Origin: Hyphomicrobium sp. | GTDB taxonomy: Bacteria > Pseudomonadota > Alphaproteobacteria > Rhizobiales > Hyphomicrobiaceae | Length of the DNA: 64,000 bases | Assembly: GCA_019751875.1 (NCBI GenBank) | Contig: JAIEMV010000001.1 | Coordinates: 275,991 to 339,990 of the forward strand | Direction of reading: 5' to 3' | Shown: positions 38,454 through 47,933 of the stretch, piece by piece | How the letters are laid out: each line of letters opens with the position of its first letter | Position numbering within the stretch: position 1 is the stretch's first letter | Made by a program: the position numbers and the translations under genes | The notes under the pieces: model-generated | Seen by the model: the letters and a program-made list of their open reading frames with translations, nothing else | Databases searched by the model: none | What the model was told of the DNA's origin: nothing

Positions 38454-39745
38454 TGTCTGCTGGCCGGCCGGAACAAAAGGCGGAAGACCTGCGCGAGGCG
38501 ATGTTTGTCATCGGGCGGGCTGCGCGTGCGGCGTCGCGCGAACTGGCGCTTGCGTCGAATTCAACGAAGAACGCCGCGTTGTGCGCGATGGCGGCACATC
38601 TGCGACAACAGAGTGGAGCAATCCTGCAGGCCAATGCGGCTGACTTGGAGGCGGCGAAGGCCGGTGGCTTGGCTGCGTCGTTCATCGACCGCCTTACGTT
38701 AACCGACGATCGCATTGAGGCCATGGCGCGCGGGCTGGAAGAAATTGCCGAGTTGCCGGATCCCGTCGGGGTGACGCTTGCCGAGTGGACCCGTCCGAAC
38801 GGCTTGCGGTTTGAGCGCGTGCGCGTGCCCATCGGCGTGATCGGGATCATCTATGAGAGCCGCCCGAACGTGACAGCGGATGCCGGCGGGCTGTGCATCA
38901 AAGCCGGCAACGCGGCCATCCTGCGGACGGGTTCGGATGCATTCCGGTCGTCGCGTGCGGTTCACGCGTGTCTCGTTGCGGGCTTGCAGGCAGCGGGCTT
39001 ACCGGAAGACGCAATCCAGCTCATCCCGACAACGAGCCGGTCTGCCGTCGGTCATTTGCTGTCAGGGCTCGAAGGGACGGTGGACGTGATCGTGCCGCGC
39101 GGCGGGCGTTCGCTTGTCGAGCGGGTGCAGTCGGACGCGCGTGTGCCGGTATTCGCGCATCTGGAAGGCATCTGCCATACCTACGTGGACAAGGCCGCCG
39201 ACCTGGACATGGCGAAGCGGATCGTCGTGAATGCGAAAATGCGGCGAACCGGGATCTGCGGGGCGACGGAGTGTCTGCTCGTCGATAAGGCCGCACCCAC
39301 GTCGGTAATGAGCGAACTCGTCACGGCGCTTCTGGATACGGGTTGCGAGGTTCGTGGAGACGAGGCGGCTCAGCGCGCTGATGCGCGAGTGAAGCCCGCA
39401 GCGGCAAACGATTACGGCAAGGAATTCCTCGATAGCATCATCGCGGTGAAGACGGTAGATGGTGTGGATGGTGCAATCGATCACATTGCGCGGTTTGGAT
39501 CGCAGCACACGGATGCGATCGTCACGAATGACGAGGCAGCGGCTGCGCGCTTTCTCACTCACGTGGACAGTGCGATCGTGCTGCATAATGCATCGACGCA
39601 GTTCGCAGATGGTGGGGAGTTCGGGTTCGGTGCTGAGATCGGCATTGCAACAGGTAAAATGCATGCGCGTGGACCCGTCGGCGTGGAGCAGCTGACAAGC
39701 TTCAAGTATGTCGTGCGCGGGACCGGGCAGACGCGTGCGGGCTAG
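38453..39745 (+). CDS. proA: Glutamate-5-semialdehyde dehydrogenase (gamma-glutamyl phosphate reductase)
   Basis: NADPH-dependent reduction of gamma-glutamyl phosphate to the semialdehyde, the second proline step. The 430-aa protein has the ALDH fold: [23 protein letters not shown], the catalytic cysteine in [16 protein letters not shown], and the C-terminal [26 protein letters not shown] overlap with proB. It ends 2 nt from a convergent lipase gene. Confidence 0.97.
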   Translation: MSAGRPEQKAEDLREAMFVIGRAARAASRELALASNSTKNAALCAMAAHLRQQSGAILQANAADLEAAKAGGLAASFIDRLTLTDDRIEAMARGLEEIAELPDPVGVTLAEWTRPNGLRFERVRVPIGVIGIIYESRPNVTADAGGLCIKAGNAAILRTGSDAFRSSRAVHACLVAGLQAAGLPEDAIQLIPTTSRSAVGHLLSGLEGTVDVIVPRGGRSLVERVQSDARVPVFAHLEGICHTYVDKAADLDMAKRIVVNAKMRRTGICGATECLLVDKAAPTSVMSELVTALLDTGCEVRGDEAAQRADARVKPAAANDYGKEFLDSIIAVKTVDGVDGAIDHIARFGSQHTDAIVTNDEAAAARFLTHVDSAIVLHNASTQFADGGEFGFGAEIGIATGKMHARGPVGVEQLTSFKYVVRGTGQTRAG

Positions 39746-39746
39746 G

Positions 39747-40913
39747 TCAGCACTGGTTTGGTGCCGCGCGACCTGCAAATCTATCGGCCATCCACTCCAC
39801 AGCGTCGTACGCGGAATCGAGTGCGACGGTAACGTGGCTGACGCCGGGCATCAGCTTGAAGCGAACATGCGTGCCGGCCTGGCATAGTTGGCGCACGTAC
39901 TCCTTGGTGATTTCAGGGCGGACGGTCGTGTCCGCTTCGCCTTGCGCGATGAAGACCGGCATGCCGGACGGCAGCGGGCCCGGCGTGTTGCCGGCGATAA
40001 TTGGCGTGAATTTCCGATCGGTCAGTGGATCGATTTTCAGGAAGGTGCGGGGGAGCCGCTGTTCGTCGTCGTCCTCCTGCAGGAACTGGGGGAGGTCTTC
40101 GATGCAGTCGCTGGCGAGGCGCTTGAAAGGTCCCATAGCGCCGGGTTCGACCAAGTCGGCGAGCGGCCAGCCGAAAAGGCGCGACCATGCGAGCACGGTC
40201 ATGGCGGAGAGACTGCGGCCGCTGGCCGTGTTCTGGTCGGCCTTGAAAAGTTCGGCGAGTTCGCTCGCGGGGGCGGCGGCCGCGACACCGACGAGGTCGA
40301 GTTCGGGGGCGTAGGTTTTGGCATGTATGCCGGTATAGAGCGCCGCATGGCCGCCTTGCGAATGGCCCCAGACTGCGAATTTCTTGCTCGCTTGGATGTC
40401 CGATAACTGATGCGCGGCGCGGACAATGTCGATGACGGCGTTGGCCTCCGCCACTCCGATCAGATAGGGGTGCGGGTCCTTGGTGCCGAGGCCGATGTAG
40501 TCGGTGGCCGCGATGACCCAACCCTTGTCGGTGATCTCATCGATGCCCATCACCACTTGCGACAGGTTCGGCAGAAGTGTCGGCGCGCAGGCGGAGACGA
40601 CACCGGTGGTCGGGTGGGCCCAGGCGACGACGGGTCGAGGGCCGTCGGCCTTCGCGTCAGGGAACATCAGTGCGCCGGTGACGGCGACGGGCCGTCCGTC
40701 ATAGTTCGTCGAGCGGTAGAGGACGCGGTAGCCCTTGATGCCCGGCTTTACGCCACCTTCCATCGGCCAGACGCGGAAGATGGTGCCTGGCTTTGACCGT
40801 GTGAGTGTTTCTGCGGGAACGGTCGTGTCTTCGTTGGCTGATGCGGGGGCCATGAGGAGAAACGCCGCGATTGCATGGCGGCATGCATGGCAGATGGCCT
40901 TCCAATGCTGCAT
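39747..40913 (-). CDS. Secreted lipase-family alpha/beta hydrolase
   Basis: A 388-aa protein from ATG 40913 (GGAG 6 nt upstream). Residues 1-26 are a signal peptide ending in ASA. The mature protein matches the secretory-lipase family (pfam03583): YRSTNYDGRPVAVTGALMFP, VVAWAHPTTG, the nucleophile elbow VWGHSQGGHAAL, Asp in FIAQGEADTTVRP and His in LMPGVSHVTVAL. Bacterial members are extracellular or periplasmic esterases of undefined specificity. It is divergent from the sensor kinase. Confidence 0.88.
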   Translation of the reverse strand: MQHWKAICHACRHAIAAFLLMAPASANEDTTVPAETLTRSKPGTIFRVWPMEGGVKPGIKGYRVLYRSTNYDGRPVAVTGALMFPDAKADGPRPVVAWAHPTTGVVSACAPTLLPNLSQVVMGIDEITDKGWVIAATDYIGLGTKDPHPYLIGVAEANAVIDIVRAAHQLSDIQASKKFAVWGHSQGGHAALYTGIHAKTYAPELDLVGVAAAAPASELAELFKADQNTASGRSLSAMTVLAWSRLFGWPLADLVEPGAMGPFKRLASDCIEDLPQFLQEDDDEQRLPRTFLKIDPLTDRKFTPIIAGNTPGPLPSGMPVFIAQGEADTTVRPEITKEYVRQLCQAGTHVRFKLMPGVSHVTVALDSAYDAVEWMADRFAGRAAPNQC

Positions 40914-41117
40914 CGTCGTCTCCGCTCGCTGATCGCCTTCGCCATCATGGATAGCTCCGATATTTGCACGTCTGAATGAATTCGTCAGGATATGGATTAG
41001 TTCCATCCAGGTTGGGATCAGGGCGATCTTTCGGGCCGGGACATTCGCGTGAAACTCTGCTGGCCAAAGTTTGTGATCGCGTCAAAATAACTGAGCTTGA
41101 TCAGAAAGAGGCGCGCG

Positions 41118-42980
41118 ATGTTCAGCAATCTCTTCAAGGACGCATCGTTTCTGCCCCATGGATTTTGCCTGCTCTGGGATCCCTGGCTGATCGGCGCCCA
41201 TCTGTTCAGCGACGTTGCGATCTTCGTCGCCTACTCAGCTATTCCTATTGCGATTTACCTGTTCTTGAAGCAGAGACCCGAGCTTGCCATGAGCAATCTC
41301 GCCTGGTTGTTCGCCCTCTTCATCCTCTTTTGCGGACTGACCCATCTGGCGAGCGCCGTCGCGCTCTACAAGCCCATCTATGAGGCTCAAGCAGCGATCA
41401 AGGTCATGACGGCCACTGTGTCGTTGGCCACCGCCTTCGTCATATTTCCACTCATCCCCAAAGCGTTGGCTATTCCGAGCCCCGAGCAGCTGCAGAAGTT
41501 GAACGCGCAGCTGCAACGCGAAGTGGAAGCTCACTTGGCAACGGCGGAAGAGCTGAGACAAGCGAGAGACCAGCTACAGGTTAAGGTGCAGGAGCAGTTG
41601 TCGGCTGTTGCGCAAGCCTCTGCTGTCGTGGCGGCGCTGGAGGAAAGTCCCGACGTCCTGATTTATGCGAAGTCGCGGGACGGCAAGATGCTGACGGCCA
41701 ATCCTGCCTCGATCGCGGCTATAGGCCGGCCTGCCGAAGAGGTGTTGGGAAAAGACGAAAGCGAGTTCCTGACCAAGCCCGAAGAGATCGCCAAGATCCG
41801 CGATATCGATCAGGCCGTGTGTGAGACGGGCCAGCCAATGACCGTGATCGAACATGTCTCGCCACCTGATGGCAGAAAACGGATTTATCTCTCGACAAAA
41901 GTGCCGCTTCGCAATGCGGCCGGCGATATCACCGGCATCGTCGGCGTCAGTGTGGATGTGAGCGAACGCGAAGCCCTTATGGAGAAACTGCAGAAGAACG
42001 AGGAATTGCTGCGTCTCGGCAGCGAGGCTGCGGAATTCGGCAGTTGTGAACTCAACCTGTCGAGCGAGCGGCTGCAGGTCTCGCAGTCCTTGGGAACCAT
42101 GCTCGGCGTGAGAGAGACATCGCTGTCATTGAGCGCGTTTTTGGATCGCATCCATCCGGATTATCGCGATGCAGTGCAGCGCGCATTCCATGCGAAGAAT
42201 CGAACCGAGCTCGAGTTTCGCGATATCGAATCTGGCAATGCCTCAAGGTGGTTTCTTCTTCGTGGACAGCGTGTCGATGATGGTAATGAGGCGAGGTTCC
42301 TTGGTGCAATCGCCGACATCACGCGGAGAAAGCGCGCAGAGCACCGGACCAGCGATTTGATGCGAGAGTTGATCCACAGGGGACGCAACCTGCTTACCGT
42401 CGTACAAGTGCTGGCACGAAACAGCCTGACGCCGCCTAGGACACTCTTGGAAGCGCGCGAGGTTTTCATCGATCGGCTACATGCCTTCGCACGGGGCTAC
42501 GAACTCTTTGTCGATGGGAACCATCTGGGACTTACCTTGCGGCAACTGATCACCGAAGAGTTCAAGCGCTTTCCTTCCCAATGCGTGATGGAGGGACCGG
42601 AGTTCCTGCTCAATGAACGGTCCGCCCAGACTTTGGGGCTTGTCATTCACGAGTTGATGACGAATGCGGCAAAGTACGGAGCGCTGTCGCGAGCGGAAGG
42701 ACGCGTTCATGTCCGGTGGTCGATCGATGGCGCGGAGCGCTTGACGTTCGAATGGCGTGAAGAGGGCGGGCCGCCCGTTTTCGAGCCTACGAAGAAGGGG
42801 TTTGGGACCGGGCTGATCGAGCGGATGCTCAAGTCGGACTTTCAGGCTGAACTTCGCGAGCAGTTTGCTCCCGAAGGATTTCGATTTTCATTTGAGGCGC
42901 GGCTGGATCGGGTGCGCGCCTCAAGCGTCGGCTCTGTGCGATCGTTGCATAATATTCCGCTCGCGCCGGAGCCCATCTGA
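41118..42980 (+). CDS. PAS-containing HWE histidine kinase with ethylene-receptor-like N-terminal domain
   Basis: A 620-aa sensor kinase from ATG 41118; an ATA-to-ATG opening at 41097 is 7 codons longer. Three membrane helices (about residues 25-49, 60-82 and 88-114) reproduce the ETR1 ethylene-binding domain. SD-x6-Y-x2-IP (Asp32, Tyr39, Ile42, Pro43) and CGLTHL (Cys72, His76) correspond to the residues that in plant ETR1 bind the copper cofactor and ethylene. A coiled coil (about 127-170), two PAS domains (about 165-280 and 295-400) and an HWE kinase core follow: His420 in LIHRGRN, Asn516 in HELMTNAAKYGALS, W-R-E in FEWREEGG and FGTGLIER. No response regulator is adjacent. Confidence 0.88.
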   Translation: MFSNLFKDASFLPHGFCLLWDPWLIGAHLFSDVAIFVAYSAIPIAIYLFLKQRPELAMSNLAWLFALFILFCGLTHLASAVALYKPIYEAQAAIKVMTATVSLATAFVIFPLIPKALAIPSPEQLQKLNAQLQREVEAHLATAEELRQARDQLQVKVQEQLSAVAQASAVVAALEESPDVLIYAKSRDGKMLTANPASIAAIGRPAEEVLGKDESEFLTKPEEIAKIRDIDQAVCETGQPMTVIEHVSPPDGRKRIYLSTKVPLRNAAGDITGIVGVSVDVSEREALMEKLQKNEELLRLGSEAAEFGSCELNLSSERLQVSQSLGTMLGVRETSLSLSAFLDRIHPDYRDAVQRAFHAKNRTELEFRDIESGNASRWFLLRGQRVDDGNEARFLGAIADITRRKRAEHRTSDLMRELIHRGRNLLTVVQVLARNSLTPPRTLLEAREVFIDRLHAFARGYELFVDGNHLGLTLRQLITEEFKRFPSQCVMEGPEFLLNERSAQTLGLVIHELMTNAAKYGALSRAEGRVHVRWSIDGAERLTFEWREEGGPPVFEPTKKGFGTGLIERMLKSDFQAELREQFAPEGFRFSFEARLDRVRASSVGSVRSLHNIPLAPEPI

Positions 42981-42998
42981 TCCGCTTGCCGTCCGTCT

Positions 42999-44315
42999 TC
43001 ACAGAATGAACTTGGAGAGGTCGGCGTTCTTGGCGAGTTCGCCGATGCGGTCGGTGACGTAGACGGCGTCGATGGTGATGGTGTCGCCTGTGCGGTCGGA
43101 GGCTTCGAAAGAGATTTCGTCGAGGACGCGCTCCATCACGGTTTGCAGTCGACGAGCACCGATGTTCTCGACCGTGGAATTGACGAGCACGGCGGCGTCG
43201 GCGAGCGCATCGATGGCGTCGTCGGTAAAGGATAGCGTGAGACCTTCGGTCTGCATCAGGGCAACGTACTGCTTGATCAGTGAGGCTTCAGGTTCGGTAA
43301 GGATGCGGCGAAAGTCCTCGCGAGAGAGGGCTTTCAGTTCGACGCGGATCGGCAGACGGCCCTGGAGTTCGGGCAAGAGGTCCGACGGTTTCGACACGTG
43401 AAAAGCGCCGGACGCAATGAAGAGTATGTGGTCGGTTTTGACGGGGCCGTACTTGGTCGCGACCGTGGTGCCTTCGATCAGAGGCAGGAGATCACGCTGC
43501 ACACCCTCACGGCTCACGTCCGCGCCGCCGCGCACGTTGTCTCCGCGCGAGCAGATCTTGTCGATCTCGTCGAGGAAGACAATGCCGGCGTTCTCGACCG
43601 CGCGGATCGCATCGGCAGCAAGGTTGTCGTTGTCGATCAGCTTATCGCTTTCTTCGGCGATCAGGACTTCGTAGCTGTCGCGGACCGTCATGCGACGCGG
43701 CTTCATGCGGCCGCCCATCGCCTTTTGCAGCATCTCGCCGATGTTGATGCCGGCGCCTCCCATGCCGGGACCCATGCCCGGTATTTCAAACATCGGCAGG
43801 CCGCCGCCTGTGTCGGCAACCATGATCTCGATTTCGCTGTCGTTCAGTTCATTATTGCGCAACTTGCGGCGAAAGCTGTCGCGCGTGGCGGGCGATGAGG
43901 TGGCGCCGACAAGAGCGTCGAGCACGCGTTCCTCGGCGAGTTTCTCGGCTTTGACGCGGACCTCCTTGCGCTTCGATTCCTTGATCAGGCCGAGACCGAC
44001 TTCGACCAAGTCGCGGATGATGCTTTCGACATCGCGGCCGACATAGCCGACTTCCGTGAACTTGGTCGCTTCAACCTTGAGGAACGGCGCGCCGGCAAGG
44101 CGTGCGAGGCGGCGGGAGATCTCGGTTTTTCCGACGCCGGTCGGGCCAATCATGAGGATGTTCTTCGGCAGGACCTCGTCACGCAGGTCGCCGGTGAGTT
44201 GCTGGCGGCGCCAGCGATTACGCAGCGCGATTGCGACGGCGCGCTTGGCGTCGTTCTGGCCGATGATGTAGCGGTCGAGTTCGGAGACGATCTCGCGCGG
44301 GGAAAAGTTGGTCAT
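42999..44315 (-). CDS. hslU: ATP-dependent protease ATPase subunit HslU
   Basis: Hexameric AAA+ unfoldase that feeds substrates to HslV. The 438-aa protein has [21 protein letters not shown], Walker [13 protein letters not shown] near residue 55, an intermediate domain (about 110-240), Walker [12 protein letters not shown] and the conserved C-terminal tail [16 protein letters not shown]-type end needed to open HslV. It lies 10 nt after hslV in the same transcript. Confidence 0.98.
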   Translation of the reverse strand: MTNFSPREIVSELDRYIIGQNDAKRAVAIALRNRWRRQQLTGDLRDEVLPKNILMIGPTGVGKTEISRRLARLAGAPFLKVEATKFTEVGYVGRDVESIIRDLVEVGLGLIKESKRKEVRVKAEKLAEERVLDALVGATSSPATRDSFRRKLRNNELNDSEIEIMVADTGGGLPMFEIPGMGPGMGGAGINIGEMLQKAMGGRMKPRRMTVRDSYEVLIAEESDKLIDNDNLAADAIRAVENAGIVFLDEIDKICSRGDNVRGGADVSREGVQRDLLPLIEGTTVATKYGPVKTDHILFIASGAFHVSKPSDLLPELQGRLPIRVELKALSREDFRRILTEPEASLIKQYVALMQTEGLTLSFTDDAIDALADAAVLVNSTVENIGARRLQTVMERVLDEISFEASDRTGDTITIDAVYVTDRIGELAKNADLSKFIL

Positions 44316-44325
44316 TGTTGCAAGC

Positions 44326-44895
44326 TCACTTGGTGGTCGCGAGCTTTTCGACCACCAGATTGGAATTCGTATAGACGCAGATGTCGGCGGCTATGCCCAT
44401 CGCCTTGCGGGCGATCTCTTCGGCCGAGAGCGGCTGATCGAGTAGGGCGCGGGCGGCAGCAAGGGCGAACATCCCCCCGGAGCCGATGCCCATGCAGGCG
44501 AACTCGGGTTCGAGCACGTCGCCCGTGCCGGTGAGGGTTAACGTGACGTCCTTATCGGCAACGAGCATCATGGCTTCGAGGCGGCGGAGGTAGCGGTCAG
44601 TGCGCCAGTCCTTGGCAAGTTCCACGCAGGCGCGCGCAAGCTGGTCCGGATACAACTCTATCTTGGCTTCAAGGCGTTCGAACAGCGTGAAGGCGTCGGC
44701 GGTGGCGCCGGCAAATCCACCAATCACGTCGCCGCGGCCGAGGCGGCGGACCTTCTTGGCGTTCGATTTAATGACGGTTTGGCCGAGGCTGACCTGGCCG
44801 TCGCCTGCAATAACGACTTCGCCGCCCTTTCGGACGGTGAGTATCGTGGTGCCGTGCCAAGTTGGGACGTGGGAGGCGGACTGTTCTGTGCTCAT
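44326..44895 (-). CDS. hslV: ATP-dependent protease proteolytic subunit HslV
   Basis: Threonine protease of the HslUV chamber. In the 189-aa protein the mature N-terminus is Thr16 ([13 protein letters not shown]), so 15 residues must be removed; E. coli HslV needs only the initiator Met removed. [24 protein letters not shown] and [16 protein letters not shown] are standard. The ATG has no clear ribosome-binding site and lies very close to a candidate heat-shock promoter. It diverges from hisB. Confidence 0.97.
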   Translation of the reverse strand: MSTEQSASHVPTWHGTTILTVRKGGEVVIAGDGQVSLGQTVIKSNAKKVRRLGRGDVIGGFAGATADAFTLFERLEAKIELYPDQLARACVELAKDWRTDRYLRRLEAMMLVADKDVTLTLTGTGDVLEPEFACMGIGSGGMFALAAARALLDQPLSAEEIARKAMGIAADICVYTNSNLVVEKLATTK

Positions 44896-44906
44896 CGCCG
44901 TGATGA

Positions 44907-44934
44907 TCTAGGCCGCGCGTCGGCGTAAATCAAG
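44907..44934 (-). promoter_or_regulatory. Candidate RpoH-type promoter of hslVU
   Basis: On the minus strand CTTGAT (44934-44929) and CCTAGA (44912-44907) are 16 nt apart, similar to the alphaproteobacterial RpoH pattern. The start of transcription would fall only a few nucleotides before the hslV ATG. Recognised by eye. Confidence 0.35.
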
Positions 44935-45065
44935 AAGTGGGCATCAAGGTTACCGAAGCTGGAAGGACTGTCTAAAGACTGGTAGGGAGTTTCTTCATTG
45001 CGCAACCGACTTCCCCCGGATGGGAGCCGGCCGGTTGCGTGGGCGATCCTGAAGGGACCAAAAAC

Positions 45066-45662
45066 TTGAAGCGACAGGCGACGATTTCGCGGAAGACGAA
45101 GGAAACCGAGATCCAAGCGACGATCGATCTCGACGGGACCGGCGTGTTCGATATCAAGACCGGGATCGGCTTTCTCGATCATATGCTTGAGCAGCTGTCG
45201 CGGCATGGGCTCATCGATATCAAGCTCGCGGCGAAGGGCGACCTGCACGTCGATTATCATCACACGACGGAAGATAGTGGGATTGTTCTCGGACAGGCGG
45301 TGGCAAAGGCGCTCGGCGACAAATCCGGCATCTCGCGGTACGCGGACGTCCATCTGCCGATGGACGAGACGCTGACGCGTGTGGCGGTCGACGTTTCGGG
45401 GCGGCCGTATCTGATCTGGAACGTCACTTTTACGCGCGATAAGCTCGGTGACATGGATACGGAGCTGTTCCGTGAGTGGTTCCAGGCCTTCGCGCAGAAC
45501 GCAGGCATCACGCTGCACGTGCAGAACCTCTACGGTGAAAATAACCATCACATCGTGGAGACCTGCTTCAAGGGTCTGGCCCGGGCCTTGCGTCTGGCCA
45601 TTACACCGGATCCGCGGCAAACGGGACGGGTGCCTTCGACCAAAGGGACGCTCAGCGTATGA
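45066..45662 (+). CDS. hisB: Imidazoleglycerol-phosphate dehydratase
   Basis: Mn2+-dependent dehydration of imidazole glycerol phosphate in histidine synthesis. The protein is 198 aa from a TTG start at 45066, which has GAAGGGA 8 nt upstream; a GTG at 45039 would add nine residues. Metal-binding histidine clusters are in [28 protein letters not shown] and [13 protein letters not shown], with [12 protein letters not shown] between. It is the monofunctional form. The stop overlaps the following DUF2628 gene by 4 nt. Confidence 0.96.
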   Translation: MKRQATISRKTKETEIQATIDLDGTGVFDIKTGIGFLDHMLEQLSRHGLIDIKLAAKGDLHVDYHHTTEDSGIVLGQAVAKALGDKSGISRYADVHLPMDETLTRVAVDVSGRPYLIWNVTFTRDKLGDMDTELFREWFQAFAQNAGITLHVQNLYGENNHHIVETCFKGLARALRLAITPDPRQTGRVPSTKGTLSV

Positions 45663-46171
45663 TGTGGTTGTTAGTGCGAGCGAAGGATAATTCGGACGTG
45701 GATGTGTACACGGTCCATGAGCCGCCAGCGCCCCCTTTCGACCGGATCGATCACGCGGCGTCGATGGTGTTCGTGCGGGATGGGTTCTCGTGGGGTGCGG
45801 CGTTGTTTTCGCCGGTCTATCTGGCGGTGAAGGGGCAATGGTTCGCATTCGTTGCTTATCTGGTGCTGGGGTTTCTAGGAGCACTGGTGCTGTGGTCGGT
45901 GGGGCTCATCCAGAACTGGTTCACGTTCATGATTATCGGCCTCAACATCTATCTGGGTTTCGAGTCGTCGACGCTGGAGCGAATGTGGCTCAACTATCGG
46001 GGTTGGAAGGAAGTTGGCACTGTCGCGGGCCGTAATCTGCCGGAGTGCGAGCGGCGGTTCTTCGAAAACTGGCTCGGTACGCTGCCGGCCGACTCCCTGT
46101 CGACGAAACTGAGCGCGGAGCCCGGTTTCTTCGGCGCATCCTGGCACCGGATGCTCTTTGGCCGCGTGTGA
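45659..46171 (+). CDS. DUF2628 membrane protein in the his operon
   Basis: A 170-aa protein starting in ATGA overlap with hisB. The first 40 residues are soluble ([20 protein letters not shown]); [25 protein letters not shown] begins two or three membrane helices, and EMW-like [14 protein letters not shown] is typical of DUF2628. It is regularly found between hisB and hisH in alphaproteobacteria, but has no known enzymatic part in the pathway. Confidence 0.88.
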   Translation: MMWLLVRAKDNSDVDVYTVHEPPAPPFDRIDHAASMVFVRDGFSWGAALFSPVYLAVKGQWFAFVAYLVLGFLGALVLWSVGLIQNWFTFMIIGLNIYLGFESSTLERMWLNYRGWKEVGTVAGRNLPECERRFFENWLGTLPADSLSTKLSAEPGFFGASWHRMLFGRV

Positions 46172-46194
46172 AACTCCGTTTCAGCGGATCTTGA

Positions 46195-46848
46195 ATGCAG
46201 CACGTCGCCATCATCGATTACGGCTCGGGCAATCTGCACTCGGCGGCGAAGGCGTTCGAACGCGCGGCGCGTGACAGCGGCTCAGACAGCCGGATCGTCG
46301 TGACGTCGGACCCTGAAGTCGTTCGCGCGGCGGATCGCGTGGTGCTTCCGGGTGTAGGTGCGTTTGCCGATTGCCGGCGCGGGCTGGAGGCGGTGGCCGG
46401 GCTGCACGAAACCCTGGAAGACGTGGTGCGCGACAAGGGCCGGCCCTTTTTAGGCATTTGCGTCGGGATGCAGTTGCTGGCCACGCGCGGGTTGGAGCAT
46501 GGCGTTACGCAAGGGCTGGGCTGGATCGCAGGTGAAGTGCGCGCCATCGAGCCGAAGGATCCGAAACTCAAGATCCCGCACATGGGGTGGAATACCTTGA
46601 CGGTGACGCGCGATCACCCGTTGCTGGCGGGACTGCCGACGGGGCCGCAAGGGTTGCACGCGTATTTCGTGCACTCCTATCACTTCGTGCCGGAGAGCCG
46701 TGCCGACGTGGTGGCGGAGACGGAGTACGGCGGGCCGGTTACGGCGCTCGTCGCTCACGATAATGTCGCCGGCACCCAGTTCCATCCGGAGAAAAGCCAG
46801 ACGCTGGGGCTTGGGCTGATCGCAAATTTTCTGAGATGGATGCCGTAG
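46195..46848 (+). CDS. hisH: Imidazole glycerol phosphate synthase glutaminase subunit
   Basis: Class I glutamine amidotransferase that supplies ammonia to HisF. In the 217-aa protein the nucleophile Cys is in [12 protein letters not shown] and the His-Glu pair in [10 protein letters not shown]. The N-terminal [18 protein letters not shown] and the HMGWNTL segment are specific to HisH. It follows the DUF2628 gene by 23 nt. Neither hisA nor hisF comes next; hisF is at 34151. Confidence 0.97.
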   Translation: MQHVAIIDYGSGNLHSAAKAFERAARDSGSDSRIVVTSDPEVVRAADRVVLPGVGAFADCRRGLEAVAGLHETLEDVVRDKGRPFLGICVGMQLLATRGLEHGVTQGLGWIAGEVRAIEPKDPKLKIPHMGWNTLTVTRDHPLLAGLPTGPQGLHAYFVHSYHFVPESRADVVAETEYGGPVTALVAHDNVAGTQFHPEKSQTLGLGLIANFLRWMP

Positions 46849-46861
46849 TGCGGATCCCAGG

Positions 46862-47779
46862 CTAGCTTTTGCGATCGACGACGAAGCGCGCAGCTTCCCG
46901 CAGGATATCGGCTCTCGATCCGAAAATGTTCAGCGCGGCGTTGGCGGTGGCTTCAGTTTCGACCAGCATGGCCCTGGCTTTTTGAATGCCCATGAGGGAG
47001 ACGAGCGTTGCCTTGTTGGCGGCGGCGTCTTTAGCCACCGCTTTGCCGACGGTGGCCGCATCGCCCTCGGCGTCGAGGAGATCGTCGGCGATCTGGAAGG
47101 CGAAACCGAGCGCGGTACCGAAGTCGGCAAGGGCTCGGCGTTCGGCGTCTGTCGCACGGCCCAGTATGGCGCCAGCTTCGCATGCAAAGACGAGGAGTGC
47201 GCCTGTCTTCATCGCCTGGAGGCGGCGGATGTAATCGATCGTGGGGGAGGCAGGGTCGCCTCTTTTGTCGGCCATCAGATCGAGGGCCTGGCCGCCCACC
47301 ATGCCGGCTGCACCCGACGCACGCGCAAGGGCCGAAATAAGGGCGACGCGCACCGCAGGGTCGGAGTGTGTCTCGGCGCGCCCGAGCACCTCGAAGGCCA
47401 GTGTGAGCAGACCGTCGCCGGCGAGAATCGCGGTCCACTCGTCGTAAGCCTTCCACACGGTGGGCTGACCGCGGCGGAGTTCGTCGTTATCCATGGCAGG
47501 CAGGTCGTCATGAGCGAGTGAGTAGCAATGGACCAATTCGAGGGCGGCGGCCGTGTGGGCGGCGTCTTGCGGGGGGAGGCCGAAGAGAGCCGCGCTTTCA
47601 ATGACGAGGAGCGGTCGCACGCGCTTGCCGCCGCCGAAGACGGCATGGCGCATGGCCGCGATCAAGCGTCCCGCCTGTGGTTCAGGCGCCTCGCCGGAGA
47701 TCGACCTTTCGGAAAGGATCCCATCGAGAGTGGCCTCGGTCAGGCGGGCGGCCGCAGTGAGGCTTTGCGCAAAGGTCAT
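46862..47779 (-). CDS. ispA: Polyprenyl synthetase, probably farnesyl diphosphate synthase
   Basis: Condenses isopentenyl and allylic diphosphates to farnesyl or geranyl diphosphate. It is 305 aa from ATG 47779; an extension to 47869 is possible. The first Asp-rich motif is HDDLPAMDNDELRRGQPT, preceded by GGGKRVRPLL. The second is IADDLLDAEGDAA, here with an E in place of one Asp. The two-residue insertion in DDLPAMD is typical of bacterial FPP synthases. Convergent with hisH; divergent from mtgA. Confidence 0.93.
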   Translation of the reverse strand: MTFAQSLTAAARLTEATLDGILSERSISGEAPEPQAGRLIAAMRHAVFGGGKRVRPLLVIESAALFGLPPQDAAHTAAALELVHCYSLAHDDLPAMDNDELRRGQPTVWKAYDEWTAILAGDGLLTLAFEVLGRAETHSDPAVRVALISALARASGAAGMVGGQALDLMADKRGDPASPTIDYIRRLQAMKTGALLVFACEAGAILGRATDAERRALADFGTALGFAFQIADDLLDAEGDAATVGKAVAKDAAANKATLVSLMGIQKARAMLVETEATANAALNIFGSRADILREAARFVVDRKS

Positions 47780-47933
47780 CGAGGACTTACCTACAGGAGC
47801 GGTGAAACTGGCGAATTGTGGGGCGGAAGCCTTATCATGGGTCAGAGCGACGGGCGACGGGGTGCGCATTCAGATGTTCGGGCAAAGCATGGGGCCGTGG
47901 AAAGTTGGTGGGCAGGTGAGTTGCCGGTGACCT

